DNA of 64,000 nt from Streptomyces wedmorensis (GTDB lineage: Bacteria; Actinomycetota; Actinomycetes; Streptomycetales; Streptomycetaceae): assembly GCF_000716445.1 (NCBI RefSeq), contig NZ_JNWK01000035.1:62001-126000 (forward strand), written 5' to 3'. Position numbers and translations under genes: made by a program. The notes under the pieces were generated by a model. It did no database searches, had not been told where the DNA came from, and saw only the letters and a program-made list of their open reading frames with translations. Within the stretch, counting starts at the first letter, position 1; every line of letters starts with the position of its first letter. Positions 51,012-61,272 of this stretch are shown here, one piece after another.

Positions 51012-52822
51012 CAGGACACTCCCATGCGGTCAAGGGTGGTGGAGAGCAGCGCGACGGCGTCACAGCCGGCGAAGGCGTACGCGTCGACACCGGCGTACTG
51101 CGCGGGGCGGCCGGCGAGGAGGACGCGGCCGGCACCGGCCGCCCGCAGCTCCGCCGCCGTGGCCTCGGCCATCTCTTCATACAGCGCGTCGCTGGAGCAG
51201 AGGCAGGCCTCGACGGCGCCGCTCTCCTCGAACGAGCCCTCGGTGACGGGCTCGATGCCGCCGGTCCTGAAGAGGTTGGCGGCGAAGGCGAGGCGGGCCG
51301 AGTGGGCGGCCGCAGGGCCGAGCGCGGCCAGGTAGACGCGGGGTCGGGCGCCGGTCGCCGCGAGGTGGGCGTCGGAGCGGGCCCGCAGCGCCTCGAAGGC
51401 CTCGTCGCGGCGCACCCGGGGGAGACCGCCGGTCGGCTGCTCGGGCGCGGGGGCGCGGTCCACGGGCTTCTCGTCGAGGTGCGGGAACTCGCTGACACCG
51501 GTGATGGGTTCGCGGCGGGTGGCGAGCTTCGCGCTGCGGGCGGCCCAGGTCTCGGCGAGGCGCTCGCCGATCGCCCCGGAGCGCAGCGCGGCCTCCTGGC
51601 CGCCGGCCTGCTCGATGCCCTGGAAGAACTCCCAGGCGGCGTGGGCGAGTTCGTCGGTGAGCCGCTCGACGTACCAGGAGCCGCCGGCCGGGTCGATCAC
51701 CCGGGCGAGGTGGGACTCCTCGATGAGGATGGTGGAGGTGTTGCGGGCGATGCGGCGGGCGAACGCGTCCGGCAGGCCGAGCGCGTCGTCGAAGGGGAGC
51801 ACGGTCACGGAGGCGGCGCCGCCCACTCCGGCGGCGAGGGTCGCCACCGTGGTGCGGAGCATGTTCACCCACGGGTCGCGGCGGGTCATCATCACCGGCG
51901 AGGTGACGGCGTGCTGGAGCTGCGCCCCGGCCTCCGGCGCGCCGCAGGCCTCGGCCACCCGGGCCCAGAGGCGGCGGGCGGCGCGGAGCTTGGCGATGGT
52001 GAGGAACTGGTCGGCGGTGGCCGCGTAGCGGAACTCCAGCTGGGCGCAGGCCTCCGTGACGCTCAGTCCGGCCTCGGTGAGACCGCGCAGGTAGGCGACG
52101 CCGGTCGCGAGCGAGCAGCCGAGTTCCTGCGCCGCCGAGCCGCCGGCCTCGTGGTACGGCAGCGCGTCCACGGTCAGGGCCCGCAGGCCGGGGTACGCGT
52201 CGGCGCAGCGGCGGGCGAGTCCGGCGACGGACGCCAGGTCGTACGCCGGGCTGCCGGTCCTGGCCTCGAAGCCGAGCGGGTCCGCGCCGAGGTTGCCGCG
52301 TGCGGCCGCGGGGGCGACGCCCCGCTCCTCGTACAGCCGCAGGAGCCGGTCGGCGGCCGCGGCCGTCTCGTCGCCCGCGTCGAGGACGACGGGCGCCAGG
52401 TCGAGGTACACGTCCTTGAGGACGGTGGCGAGGGAGGAGACCGGGATGCCGGTCCCGCCGACGCGCAGCCAGAGGGAGGTGACGCCGTTCTCCAGGTCGG
52501 AGAGGACCGCGTCGCCGTCGGCGGCCGCGTGGCGCTGGCGTACGTCCCAGCCGCCGGCGGTGTTCCCCTCGGCGCGGTCGCCGCGTACGAAGGGGGCGAA
52601 GCCGGGCAGGCCGGCGTCGGGTGTGGTGTCGTGCGCGGTGTACAGCGGCCGGGTGCCGATCCCGTCCTCGAGGACGGTGGACAGGGCGTCCTCGGCCGCG
52701 GGGCCGGAGACGTCCTTGCCGGACTTGCGCAGGACACCCGCCACCAGGTTTTGCCACTGCTCGTGTGGCGCGTCAGGGAATTCGGACGCCAAAGAGAGGC
52801 CGTCGTCAGGCAGGACCGTCAT
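51011..52822 (-). CDS. mutA: Methylmalonyl-CoA mutase small subunit
   Basis: A 603-aa beta subunit homologous to MutB but catalytically inactive. The barrel-like region runs to about 480 ([42 protein letters not shown]). The C-terminal cobalamin-like domain lacks DxHxxG ([20 protein letters not shown] at the equivalent place). It forms the heterodimer with MutB. It is first in the operon. The 5' region (52823-52962) is shared with the divergent DUF2470 gene; I see no cobalamin riboswitch there. Confidence 0.95.
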   Translation of the reverse strand: MTVLPDDGLSLASEFPDAPHEQWQNLVAGVLRKSGKDVSGPAAEDALSTVLEDGIGTRPLYTAHDTTPDAGLPGFAPFVRGDRAEGNTAGGWDVRQRHAAADGDAVLSDLENGVTSLWLRVGGTGIPVSSLATVLKDVYLDLAPVVLDAGDETAAAADRLLRLYEERGVAPAAARGNLGADPLGFEARTGSPAYDLASVAGLARRCADAYPGLRALTVDALPYHEAGGSAAQELGCSLATGVAYLRGLTEAGLSVTEACAQLEFRYAATADQFLTIAKLRAARRLWARVAEACGAPEAGAQLQHAVTSPVMMTRRDPWVNMLRTTVATLAAGVGGAASVTVLPFDDALGLPDAFARRIARNTSTILIEESHLARVIDPAGGSWYVERLTDELAHAAWEFFQGIEQAGGQEAALRSGAIGERLAETWAARSAKLATRREPITGVSEFPHLDEKPVDRAPAPEQPTGGLPRVRRDEAFEALRARSDAHLAATGARPRVYLAALGPAAAHSARLAFAANLFRTGGIEPVTEGSFEESGAVEACLCSSDALYEEMAEATAAELRAAGAGRVLLAGRPAQYAGVDAYAFAGCDAVALLSTTLDRMGVS

Positions 52823-52898
52823 GCTCGGATGCTAGGGGAGATCGACAAAGGAGCAGGAGGGCGTACGACTGTGACCTTCTTCTCTTCCCGATCATGGG

Positions 52899-52917
52899 TT
52901 AGGTTAGGCTTACCTAA
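52899..52917. promoter_or_regulatory. Iron box (DmdR/DtxR type)
   Basis: TTAGGTTAGGCTTACCTAA matches the actinobacterial DmdR1 iron-box consensus TTAGGTTAGGCTAACCTAA at 18 of 19 positions. It is 45 bp before the DUF2470 ATG, so that gene should be induced when iron is scarce. Confidence 0.93.
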
Positions 52918-52962
52918 GTGGCGAGCCAAGGTGTCTCCGTCACCCGTCCCGGGAGAACGTGC

Positions 52963-53667
52963 ATGCGTCCCTTCAGTACCCGCGCCGGCCGGCCGACCCC
53001 CGCCGAGCGCGTCCGGTCCGTCCTGTCCGCCGCCCACTCGATGAACGTCGTCACCGACGGACTCCACCAGGAGGTCCACCGCCTGGACGGCACGGGACCG
53101 ATGGGCCACATCCACCTGCACGACCCCTCCGAGGACTGCCCCGCCGGACGGACCGCCCGCATCCCCGTCCGCCTGGAGTTCACCGACATCGCCCCCACCC
53201 CCGTCCGCCACCGCCTGCGAGCCCGCGTCACCCTGACGGGAGTGCTCTCCGCGCCGTACACGTCCGACGCGACCACGAGCACCTGCATGGAGTTCGGCCA
53301 GGCCCTCCTCGAGGACTCCGACGGGCGCACCTTCATCGGACTCGACGAACTCCAGGAGACCGAACCCGACCCGATGGCCGGCTGCGAGGCCGCCATGCTG
53401 ACCCACCTCGTCGACGGCCACGCCGCCCTCGTCCCCCTGCTGCTGCGCCTCGTCCGGCCCCGCCCCGACCGCGACCTCGTCCGCGCCCTGCCCCTCGCCC
53501 TCGACCGGTACGGCCTCACCCTGCGCCTCGAACACCGCACCGGCCACCAGGACGTCCGGCTGCCGTTCCCCAGCCCCGTCACCGACATCGACCAGGCCGG
53601 CCCCCGCATGCACGCCCTCCTCGCCGCGGCACGCCGCTCCTCCCACACCCACCACCTGCTGACCTGA
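52963..53667 (+). CDS. Iron-regulated DUF2470 protein
   Basis: A protein of about 234 aa. The C-terminal region (DIDQAGPRMHALLAAARRS) and VRLEFTDIAPTPVRHRLRARVTLTGVL resemble the DUF2470/pyridoxamine-oxidase-like split-barrel found next to haem-degrading enzymes. The centre has ELQETEPDPMAGCEAAMLTHLVDGHAALVPLLL, with the conserved HLxDGH. With the iron box upstream, a role in haem or iron handling is likely. The ATG at 52963 is chosen because GGGAGA precedes it; a GTG at 52918 would abut the iron box. Confidence 0.82.
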   Translation: MRPFSTRAGRPTPAERVRSVLSAAHSMNVVTDGLHQEVHRLDGTGPMGHIHLHDPSEDCPAGRTARIPVRLEFTDIAPTPVRHRLRARVTLTGVLSAPYTSDATTSTCMEFGQALLEDSDGRTFIGLDELQETEPDPMAGCEAAMLTHLVDGHAALVPLLLRLVRPRPDRDLVRALPLALDRYGLTLRLEHRTGHQDVRLPFPSPVTDIDQAGPRMHALLAAARRSSHTHHLLT

Positions 53668-53669
53668 GC

Positions 53670-53727
53670 CGCCTGCCGCGGCGCCAGGCCCCGCTCCGGC
53701 CGAGATGCCGGAGCGTGGCGGCAGGCG
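53670..53727 (+). terminator. Long stem-loop after the DUF2470 gene
   Basis: Outer arms CGCCTGCCGC and GCGGCAGGCG and inner arms GCTCCGGC and GCCGGAGC form a two-step hairpin starting 3 bp after the stop codon. Confidence 0.8.
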
Positions 53728-53803
53728 AACAATGGACGGAGTAGCGCGCACGACGTAGGTACCGGATCGGCTCGGGGATCTCCTCTACGAACACGGCCAC
53801 GCC

Positions 53804-56074
53804 ATGAACGCAGGAAGTCCGGCCACGAGCCGGCCCGCACCGTCCAAAGGTGTCCTCTACCGCCTCGGACACTGGTGCGCCCGTCATTTCCTCGTCGTCA
53901 TCGCCCTGTGGCTGGCGGCCGTCGCAGGACTCCAGATCACCGACCGGGCCGTCGGCGGCCAGTTCTCCGACAACTTCGCGCTCCCCGGAGTGCAGTCGGC
54001 CGAAGGGCTCGACGTCCTCCAGGCACACGACCCGGCCGCCGGCGGATACGGCGCCCAGGTCGTCCTGAACCGGCCGGCGGGCCCGCTCACCGACGAGGCG
54101 TCGACCGTCAACTCCGCCGTCGCCGCCCTGGCGAAGCTCCCCGACGTCCTCAGCGCCCAGAACCCGCTGCCGCCGCCGGGCACCACGCCGCCCGCACCCC
54201 CGAGCGGGACCCCCAACACCGGCCCGCTCTCCACCGACGGCAAGACCGCCTACATCACCATGCGCTTCAGCGTGACGCCCTCCACCCTCGGGACCGAGTA
54301 CCTGAACGGCGTCGACGCCGCCGTGCAGCCGCTCAGGGACGCCGGAATCACCGTCGAGTACGGCGGCCCGCTCGGCGAACTCGCCCGCCCCACGGCCGAC
54401 GACCGCACCAGCGAGGCGATCGGCTTCGCCGTCGCGATCGTCGTCCTCCTCATCGGCTTCGGCAGCGTCATCGGCGCGGTCATGCCCCTGGTCACCGCGC
54501 TCCTCGGCGCGATCTGCGGGCTCGCCCTGCTCGGCCTCGCCGCCGCCGCCTTCACCTTCGGCACCGTCTCACCCACCCTGGCCACCATGATCGGCCTGGG
54601 CGTCGGCATCGACTACGCGCTGTTCCTCATCACCCGCCACCGCCAGAACCTCATGAACGGCCACGATCCCGCCGACTCCGCCGGCCTCGCCGCCACCACC
54701 AGCGGCCGCGCCGTCCTCGTCTCCGGGTGCACCGTCGTCATCGCCCTGTCCGGCCTGTGGGTCTCCGGCGTCACCTTCATCGGCAAACTCGGCCTGGCGG
54801 CCGCCTTCACGGTCGTCACCGCGGTCATCGCCGCCCTCACCCTCGTCCCCGCCATGCTCGGACTCGTCGGCAAGCGCATCGACCGCTACCACGTGCGCAA
54901 GCCCGTCGCGGAGACCGACGCCGAGCCCGGCACTCCCGCGCACGGCACCTGGCACCGGTACGCGCAGCGCGTGCAGAAGCGCCCCTGGTGGTTCCTCACC
55001 GGCGGCGTCATCACCCTCCTGATCCTGGCCTTCCCCCTGCTGTTCATCCAGCTCGGCCACATCGGCGACGGCGCCGACCCCAAGTCGTTCACCGACCGCA
55101 GGGCGTACGACCTCATCTCCACGGCCTTCGGACCGGGCGCGAACGGGCCACTGACCGTCGTCGTCGACCAGACGGCCGTGCCGTCCGCCGACCGGGCGGC
55201 CCTCGCCTCCAAACTCCAGACGGCGCTGACGGGCGTCCCGGACGCCGCCTCCATCACCCCGCTGCAGACCACCCCGGACGGCGACGTGCTCATCGGCACC
55301 GCCTACTCCGTCGCCTCCCCGCAGGACGAGAAGACCACCCAGCTGACCGACCACCTCGTCGACGACGTCCTGCCCCAGGCCGTCGCCGGCACCGACGCGA
55401 AGACCTACGTCACCGGCACCACGGCCGCCCAGGTCGACTTCCTCGACATCGTCTCCAGCCGCCTGCCGCTGATCATCGCCGTCGTCGTGGCCCTCGCCTT
55501 CCTCGTCATCCTCATCGTCTTCCGCGGCCTTCTGGTCGCGGTCAAGGCGGCCGTGCTCAACGTGCTCTCCATCGCCGCCTCGTACGGCGTGGTCGTCGCC
55601 GTCTTCCAATGGGGCTGGGGAGGACCCGCGCTCGGCGTCTCCGGCAAGGTGCCCATCGAGAGCTACGTCCCCATGATGATGTTCGCCATCGTCTTCGGAC
55701 TCAGCATGGACTACGAGATCTTCCTGCTCTCCCGCGTCCGCGAGGCCTGGCTGCGCACCGGGGACCCCGAGGCCTCGGTGGCCCACGCCCTGGAGATCAC
55801 CGCCAGGGTCATCACCTGCGCCGCGCTCATCATGGTCAGCGTCTTCGCGGCCTTCATCGTCTCCGACAACATCGTCGTCAAGATGCTCGGCCTCGGCCTC
55901 GCGGCCAGCGTCCTCATCGACGCCACCGTGGTCCGCCTCCTCCTCGTCCCCGCCGTCATGACCCTCCTCGGCAAACACGCCTGGTGGATCCCGGGCTGGC
56001 TGGACCGGATCCTCCCGCACCTCGACACCGAGGGCGAAGGCGAACCGGAACCGGTCGCGGCCGCGAAGCGCTGA
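53804..56074 (+). CDS. MMPL/RND-family membrane transporter
   Basis: A 756-aa protein with about 12 membrane helices in two halves. Each half has a large extracytoplasmic loop followed by the MMPL motif with buried acidic residues: [22 protein letters not shown] and [27 protein letters not shown]. The first extracytoplasmic loop carries a Pro-rich insert ([16 protein letters not shown]). It probably exports lipids or hydrophobic secondary metabolites using the proton gradient. It appears monocistronic. Confidence 0.93.
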   Translation: MNAGSPATSRPAPSKGVLYRLGHWCARHFLVVIALWLAAVAGLQITDRAVGGQFSDNFALPGVQSAEGLDVLQAHDPAAGGYGAQVVLNRPAGPLTDEASTVNSAVAALAKLPDVLSAQNPLPPPGTTPPAPPSGTPNTGPLSTDGKTAYITMRFSVTPSTLGTEYLNGVDAAVQPLRDAGITVEYGGPLGELARPTADDRTSEAIGFAVAIVVLLIGFGSVIGAVMPLVTALLGAICGLALLGLAAAAFTFGTVSPTLATMIGLGVGIDYALFLITRHRQNLMNGHDPADSAGLAATTSGRAVLVSGCTVVIALSGLWVSGVTFIGKLGLAAAFTVVTAVIAALTLVPAMLGLVGKRIDRYHVRKPVAETDAEPGTPAHGTWHRYAQRVQKRPWWFLTGGVITLLILAFPLLFIQLGHIGDGADPKSFTDRRAYDLISTAFGPGANGPLTVVVDQTAVPSADRAALASKLQTALTGVPDAASITPLQTTPDGDVLIGTAYSVASPQDEKTTQLTDHLVDDVLPQAVAGTDAKTYVTGTTAAQVDFLDIVSSRLPLIIAVVVALAFLVILIVFRGLLVAVKAAVLNVLSIAASYGVVVAVFQWGWGGPALGVSGKVPIESYVPMMMFAIVFGLSMDYEIFLLSRVREAWLRTGDPEASVAHALEITARVITCAALIMVSVFAAFIVSDNIVVKMLGLGLAASVLIDATVVRLLLVPAVMTLLGKHAWWIPGWLDRILPHLDTEGEGEPEPVAAAKR

Positions 56075-56076
56075 AC

Positions 56077-56798
56077 TCAGCCCCGCGCCAGCTCGCCCAG
56101 CAGCTTCCAGGTGCGGCGCCGGTCCTCCTCGCCGTTCAGCTCCGTCGCGGTGAACACCACCTCCGTCGCCCCCGCCTCGCGGTAGCGCCGCACCTCCTCG
56201 GCGACGGTCTCCTCGTCACCGATCACGGCGAGTCCGGCGGCCCGCGAGGCACCGGAGAGCTCGATCGCCCGGCGGTACGACGGAATCCCCTCGTACAGCG
56301 CGAGCGCCTCGTGCGCCTTCTCCCGTACGGCTTCGGCGTCGGCCGTGACCACGCCCGGGACGAGGGCCACGATCCGGGGCGCGGGCCGGCCGGCCGCGGT
56401 GGCCGCGGCGGTCACGGCCGGCACGACGTGCTCGGCGAGCGCACGCGGCCCCGCCAGGAACGGCAGGACGCCGTCGGCCAGTTCACCACTGACCCGCAGT
56501 GCCTGCGGCCCCATGGCCGCGCCGTCTGCGCCTGACTGGAGACGAGCAGCGGATGGCGGCCGAAGACCGGGATGGCGGAGGTGCCCACCTGGAGCCCCGG
56601 CACCTCGCGCCCCACGATCGCGGCCGGCGAGGGAGAGCCGCAGCCGAAGGTCTGGCCGAACCACCCCGAACGCAGTCCGGCGTCGCGCGCCTCCCGTGCG
56701 AGCCGCACCGTGTCGTCGATCGTGCGCTGGACGGTGGTCGAACCGAGCGTTACTCCGAGAGTCGTGCACCCGGCAACCCGCGCACCGCCGAAGGCCAT
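56077..56798 (-). pseudogene. F420-dependent LLM-class oxidoreductase with internal deletion
   Basis: The N-terminal ~85 residues (GVTLGSTTVQRTIDDTV, GLRSGWFGQTF, VPGLQVGTSAIPVFGRHPLLVSSQAQT) and the C-terminal ~150 residues (MGPQALRVSGELADGVLPFL, then EEVRRYREAGATEVVF) match one LLM family (TIGR03564-like) but lie in different frames. The join near 56530 skips the ~80-100 residues that should connect them, so this is a deletion plus frameshift. Its stop lies 3 bp from the MMPL stop on the other strand. Confidence 0.82.
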
Positions 56799-56929
56799 TC
56801 CCGCTCCCGTGTGAAAAGTGTGCTGCACGCCCGCCGAGGCAAGGCGCGGCGTCGGGCACGGGTCCGGGCACGGGATCGGGCAAGGGGGGAGGCGCAGGGC
56901 CGCCGCCGCACGCCCGCGATGATGGGGGG

Positions 56930-57430
56930 ATGAAGACTCTCGCCGAGGTGGACGCGCTCGCCGACCGGGCGCACGCCGGACAGACCGACAAGATCGGCGT
57001 CCCGTACGTCGCGCACGTGAGGGCGGTCGCCGCCGGCCTGGAGGCGTTCGGCCCGCAGCTGGTCATGGCGGGGCTGCTGCACGACGTCGTCGAGGACACC
57101 GAGTGGTCGACGGAGCAGCTCCGTGCCGCGGGAATCCCCGACCGGGTCGTCGCCATCGTCGACGCCGTCACCAACCGGCCGGGCACGCCGTACGAGGAGA
57201 AGATCCGCCGCATCACGGAGGACCCCGACGCCACGCTCGTGAAGATCGCCGACAACGCCCACAACAGCCGTGCGGACCGGGCGGCATCGCTTCCGCCCGG
57301 ACAGCGGGATCGGCTCGCCGCCAAGTACCGTGAGGCGCGGCGGGTGTTGTGGGCGGCGGCCGACCCCGAGGACATCGCGACGATCCTCCGCGTCGTCAAC
57401 CCCGAGCTCCTGGAAGAGATCGCCCCCTGA
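56930..57430 (+). CDS. HD-domain phosphohydrolase (RelA/SpoT hydrolase-like)
   Basis: A 166-aa protein with the HD signature MAGLLHDVVEDTEWS (H51-D52 region), an upstream His in AHAGQTDKIGVPYVAHV, and a distal KIADNAHNS that completes the metal site. This matches small SpoT/MESH1-like hydrolases, which could cleave (p)ppGpp or another nucleotide. No synthetase domain is present. ATG at 56930 after a run of G. Confidence 0.85.
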   Translation: MKTLAEVDALADRAHAGQTDKIGVPYVAHVRAVAAGLEAFGPQLVMAGLLHDVVEDTEWSTEQLRAAGIPDRVVAIVDAVTNRPGTPYEEKIRRITEDPDATLVKIADNAHNSRADRAASLPPGQRDRLAAKYREARRVLWAAADPEDIATILRVVNPELLEEIAP

Positions 57431-57480
57431 TGTGACCGGCGTCACGGGAACCCGCTCCCGGGGCCGGACAGTCGAGAGAC

Positions 57481-58125
57481 GTGAACACAGACCTGCGCGC
57501 ACGCATCAGGGACGGAGACCCCTCGGCCTTCGCCGAACTCTTCGACTCCTACTCCCGAAGCGTCTACAACCACGCCTTCCGGCTCACCGGCGACTGGTCG
57601 GTCGCCGAGGACGTCATGGCGGCGACCTTCCTGGAGGCCTGGCGGCTCCGGGGGAAGGTGGACCCCGAAGGGGGGTCCGTCCGGCCCTGGCTGCTCGGCG
57701 TCGCCACCAACGTCGCCCGCAACCACTGCCGGGGCAACCGCCGCTACCGGGCCGCCGCCGCCGCGTACGCCGCGGCCGGACCGCCCGAGGCCTCGGTGCC
57801 CGACCACGCCTCCGAGGTCGCGGGCCGGCTCGACGACCGCCGCCGCATCGCGGCCACCCTGCGCGCGCTCGGGACGCTGCGCCGCACCGAGCGCGAGGTC
57901 CTCGTGCTCTGCCTCTGGGAGGGCCTCGCCTACACCGAGGTCGCCGAGGCCCTCGGCGTACCCGTCGGCACCGTCCGCTCCCGGCTCTCCCGCGCCCGCA
58001 CCAAGCTCCGTACCGGGGCCGAGAAAGAACTCGCCCGCGAAAAACGGGAACCCGCACCCCGCCCCCGACAGACAACAGGTGATCGCGTGAACGCGGTCCG
58101 GCCCGCGCAGGAAGGAATCCGATGA
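57481..58125 (+). CDS. ECF-type RNA polymerase sigma factor
   Basis: A 214-aa protein. Region 2 (AELFDSYSRSVYNHAFRLTGDWSVAEDVMAATFLEAWR) and region 4 (LRTEREVLVLCLWEGLAYTEVAEALGVPVGTVRSRLSRARTKLR) are typical of group 4 sigma factors, with the helix-turn-helix at about 150-172. The GTG at 57481 gives a normal length. Its stop overlaps the next ATG (ATGA), so the downstream membrane protein is co-translated and is the likely anti-sigma factor. Confidence 0.92.
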   Translation: MNTDLRARIRDGDPSAFAELFDSYSRSVYNHAFRLTGDWSVAEDVMAATFLEAWRLRGKVDPEGGSVRPWLLGVATNVARNHCRGNRRYRAAAAAYAAAGPPEASVPDHASEVAGRLDDRRRIAATLRALGTLRRTEREVLVLCLWEGLAYTEVAEALGVPVGTVRSRLSRARTKLRTGAEKELAREKREPAPRPRQTTGDRVNAVRPAQEGIR

Positions 58126-59186
58126 ACCCCGAACCGAACCAGCCCCGAACGGCGAACCGGCAGGAGAGCGGAGACCTTCCGGCGATCGAGGAGCACGACC
58201 TTCCTCCGGGCCGCCACCAGTTCCACAAGGAGCGCCTGATGAACCGGATCCACGAAGACCGCATCGCCACCGCCGCCCGCCCCGCGCGCAACCCGTTCCT
58301 GCGGAAGGCGATCCTCCTCCCGGCCGCCACCGCCCTCGCCGGCGCGCTCGCCGTCGGCGCCCTCGTCGTCCTGCCCGGCGGCGCCAACGGCACCGACGAC
58401 CGCGCCACCGGCCCCGTCCTCACCACCACGATCGGCACCGTGAACGAGCACGGCGCGCCCGGGCTCCTCGACCGGATCTCGCTCGCCGCCGCCGAGGTGG
58501 ACGCCCCCAAGGGCCGCGCCGGCCAGTACATCTACATCGAGACCCGGGCCGCGGGCACGCACGTGAAGACCGTCGGCGACAAGAGCACCCTGGTCAGTCA
58601 GCCGCTGCACACCCGGCAGACCTGGCGGTCCCCGGACGGCCTCAAGGGCTGGCTGATCGAGCCCGGCAACACCGGACCCGAGGGCATCACCCTCGAAGGC
58701 CTCGACGAGCAGGGCAACATCCCGGAGCCGCACCTCGGCGCGCCCTCGCACGACTACCTCGCCGCACTCCCCACCGACCCCGACGCACTGCTGCGGAAGA
58801 TCTACAAGGAGACCGAGGGGCAGGGCAACGGCAAGGACCAGCAGGCCTTCACCACCATCGGCGACCTGCTCGTCGAGAGCTGGCCCTCCCCGGAGCTGAC
58901 GGCCGCGCTCTACAAGGCCGCCGCGAAGATCCCCGGCGTCGTGACGGTCGACAGCGCCACCGACGCGGCCGGCCGCAAGGGCGTCGCGGTCGCGCGGCTC
59001 AGCGAGGTCGGCGGACAGCGCACCGAATGGATCTTCGACAGCAAGACGTACGCCTTCCTCGGAGAGCGCACGGTCCAGGTGAAGGGCGACGCCGGCGAGG
59101 GTGGCCTCATCAAGCCCGGGACCGTCGTCCACACCGCCGCCGTCATGACCCGGGCCTTCGTCGACGACGTCAAGGTCACCCCGTAA
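58122..59186 (+). CDS. CU044_5270-family membrane protein, probable anti-sigma partner
   Basis: A 354-aa protein. Residues 1-60 are cytosolic (DLPPGRHQFHKERLMNRI, a segment seen in sigma-linked proteins of this type), about 65-88 is one transmembrane helix (AILLPAATALAGALAVGALVVLPGG), and the rest is exported, with NGKDQQAFTTIGDLLVES and IFDSKTYAFLGER near the end as in the CU044_5270 family. There is no zinc-type anti-sigma motif. Overlap with the sigma gene suggests an envelope-sensing pair. Confidence 0.8.
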   Translation: MNPEPNQPRTANRQESGDLPAIEEHDLPPGRHQFHKERLMNRIHEDRIATAARPARNPFLRKAILLPAATALAGALAVGALVVLPGGANGTDDRATGPVLTTTIGTVNEHGAPGLLDRISLAAAEVDAPKGRAGQYIYIETRAAGTHVKTVGDKSTLVSQPLHTRQTWRSPDGLKGWLIEPGNTGPEGITLEGLDEQGNIPEPHLGAPSHDYLAALPTDPDALLRKIYKETEGQGNGKDQQAFTTIGDLLVESWPSPELTAALYKAAAKIPGVVTVDSATDAAGRKGVAVARLSEVGGQRTEWIFDSKTYAFLGERTVQVKGDAGEGGLIKPGTVVHTAAVMTRAFVDDVKVTP

Positions 59187-59190
59187 CGGC

Positions 59191-60120
59191 TCAGTTCGAC
59201 CGGCCCGAGATCCAACCGCCCAGCTCGGTCGGGCGGTTGGTGATGATCCCGTCCACCCCGAGCGCGTCGAGCTCCTTCCAGCGGGCCGCGCGGTCGACCG
59301 TCCAGACGTTCACCGCCACGCCGGCCGAGTGCAGTTCGGAGACGACCTGCGGGCGGGTGGCGAGCGCCGCGTCCGAGACGTTGTACGCGGAGAGGTCCAG
59401 CTGCTCGGCCAGCGCGACCGGGTCCGCGTCCAGGGTGACCCGCAGCAGGCCGAGCGGCAGGTCGGGCGCGAGCTCGTGCGCGTGCTCGAGCGACGGGATG
59501 TCGAAGCTCTGCACGAAGACCCGGTCGCTCATGTCCTGCTCCCGGATGTCCCGCACGATACGGGCGACCTCGGCACGGGTGTGCGCGCCCTTGATCTCCA
59601 GGAGCAGGTTCCCGCCGCGCTCGCGCAGGTCCGCCAGCTGGGCGGCGAGCGTCGGGACGCGGACACCCGCGTACGCGGGCGCGAACCAGGACCCGGCGTC
59701 GAGGGCGTCCAGCTGGGCGGCGGTCAGGGCGCGGACCCGGCCCGTGCCGTCGGTCGTCCGGTCGACGGTCGTGTCGTGGAGGATGTACGGCACTCCGTCC
59801 TTGCTCGGCTGGACGTCGTTCTCGATCCACTTCGCCCCGCCCCGGCGGGCCACCTCGTCCGAGACCAGGGTGTTCTCGGGAGCGGCGGACGGCGCGCCCC
59901 GGTGGGCGATCACGGTCGGCGGCGCCCCCGCCGCGCGGAGCCAGGGGGTCGAGCCGTTCGCGTGGTCCGCCGCCGCCACTGCCGGGCGGGGTGCGGACCG
60001 CGAGGGCGGCGCGGCGACCACGAACGCGGTGCCGACGGCGGCCACGCCGAGCACCGCCGTGGCGAGGGCGGCGTTCCTGCGGCGCCGCGACCGGGGGGCG
60101 GACGGATGAGCGTCTCTCAT
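59191..60120 (-). CDS. Exported glycerophosphodiester phosphodiesterase
   Basis: A 309-aa protein. Residues 1-40 are a signal or anchor (SRRRRNAALATAVLGVAAVGTAFVVAAPP). The GDPD barrel shows VIAHRGAPSAAPENT (catalytic HR), WIENDVQPSKDGVPYILHDTTVDRTTDG (metal ligands E/D and general base H), LLLEIKG and VNVWTVDR. It hydrolyses glycerophosphodiesters to glycerol-3-phosphate outside the membrane. The ATG at 60120 was chosen to begin the signal sequence. It is convergent with the anti-sigma candidate (4 bp apart). Confidence 0.93.
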   Translation of the reverse strand: MRDAHPSAPRSRRRRNAALATAVLGVAAVGTAFVVAAPPSRSAPRPAVAAADHANGSTPWLRAAGAPPTVIAHRGAPSAAPENTLVSDEVARRGGAKWIENDVQPSKDGVPYILHDTTVDRTTDGTGRVRALTAAQLDALDAGSWFAPAYAGVRVPTLAAQLADLRERGGNLLLEIKGAHTRAEVARIVRDIREQDMSDRVFVQSFDIPSLEHAHELAPDLPLGLLRVTLDADPVALAEQLDLSAYNVSDAALATRPQVVSELHSAGVAVNVWTVDRAARWKELDALGVDGIITNRPTELGGWISGRSN

Positions 60121-60344
60121 GAGCGGACACCCTACGCGGCCGGACATCCCCTCCCGGCGCAGGCCCGCGGGACTCCGCGCGGTGGCGCGCGGCAGGCCCG
60201 CCGGAGTCCCGCCGCAGCGCCCGCGACACGACGCGCCGCACGAGCCCTTCGTCGATTCGTCCGGGTCTGCGGCATGGTGGGAGGCGGGCCCGGAGCCGTG
60301 CCATCGGGGGACCACGGCTGGGGCGTGAGAGTCGGGGGAGACTC

Positions 60345-61094
60345 ATGGACACCGGTACGGGACGTGGGCCGGAAGGCGGCGCGGTGACCATCGGGACCGG
60401 CCGGGAGGCCGGGCGCGGGCAGGCGCCGGAGCGCGGCCGTGGCGTCCTCGAAGGGGCGTTCGCGCTGCTCGACGCGTTGCGCCGGAGCGGCGACGAGGCC
60501 GGAGTGACCGAGCTGGCGCTCGCCTGCGGCGTACCGAAGGGCAGCGTGCACCGACTGCTCGACCAGCTCGTCGGGGTCGGCGCCGTCGAGCGCAGGGGCA
60601 ACCGCTACCGCGTCGGCCCGCAGCTCTACCGCCTCGGCCAGGCCTGGGAGCCGCACCCCGGCCTGGTGCCCGCCGCCCGACTGCCGCTCCAGCGGCTCCG
60701 GGGCGTCACGGGCGCCAGCGTGGTCCTCGCCGTGATGCGCGAGGAGATGGCCATCACGGTGAGCTCGGTGCCGGGGGACCTGGAGCCGCTGCTGCCGGTA
60801 CGGGACGGCATCGCCTTCCGCCTCGACACCGCCGCCGGGAAGGCCCTGCGCGGCCCCCTCCGGGGCGGGGCGGTCCTGGACCGGGAGGACGTGATGGACG
60901 GGGTGTGCTGCGCCTCGCTGCCGGTCCGCGCCCCCGACGGGCGCACCGTCGCCGCCCTCGCCGGCATGGTCCCGGCCGGCCGGCGGCTCGACGCGCTCGC
61001 CCAGGCCGTCGCCGAGGCCGGCGCCGCCATCACCCGCGCGCTCGCCCGCGGCGGCCAGCGAAGACCGGTTCCGACGACCGCCCTCGTGCTCTGA
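60345..61094 (+). CDS. IclR-family transcriptional regulator
   Basis: A 249-aa protein. The N-terminal winged helix is VLEGAFALLDALRRSGDEAGVTELALACGVPKGSVHRLLDQLVGVGAVERRGNRYRVGP. The C-terminal ligand domain is compact (DGIAFRLDTAAGKALRGPL, then CCASLPVRAPDG), about 20 residues shorter than usual in the middle. GGGGGAG precedes the ATG by 5 nt. It is divergent from the GDPD gene. The target is unknown. Confidence 0.88.
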   Translation: MDTGTGRGPEGGAVTIGTGREAGRGQAPERGRGVLEGAFALLDALRRSGDEAGVTELALACGVPKGSVHRLLDQLVGVGAVERRGNRYRVGPQLYRLGQAWEPHPGLVPAARLPLQRLRGVTGASVVLAVMREEMAITVSSVPGDLEPLLPVRDGIAFRLDTAAGKALRGPLRGGAVLDREDVMDGVCCASLPVRAPDGRTVAALAGMVPAGRRLDALAQAVAEAGAAITRALARGGQRRPVPTTALVL

Positions 61095-61272
61095 GCACCC
61101 CTCGGGAAGACGGATTCGCGTCCCCGTTCCGTCCAGCGGAACGCGCGTAGAACCGGACCGGGCCGAACGGGCACAGTAAGTGTCGTGCCGGGGGGAAACG
61201 GCACACCGGCCCCGCCGAGGACGGCGGACCGGAGCCACGTCACATGAGTGACCCGATGTGTGGGGGGACCAC

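Noticed and set aside
48846..51335. An 829-codon plus-strand frame
   Set aside because: It is antisense to mutB; mutB is unambiguous.
52823..52962. A cobalamin riboswitch before mutA
   Set aside because: I looked for a B12-box-like element and a structured leader of sufficient length and saw none; the gap is too short.
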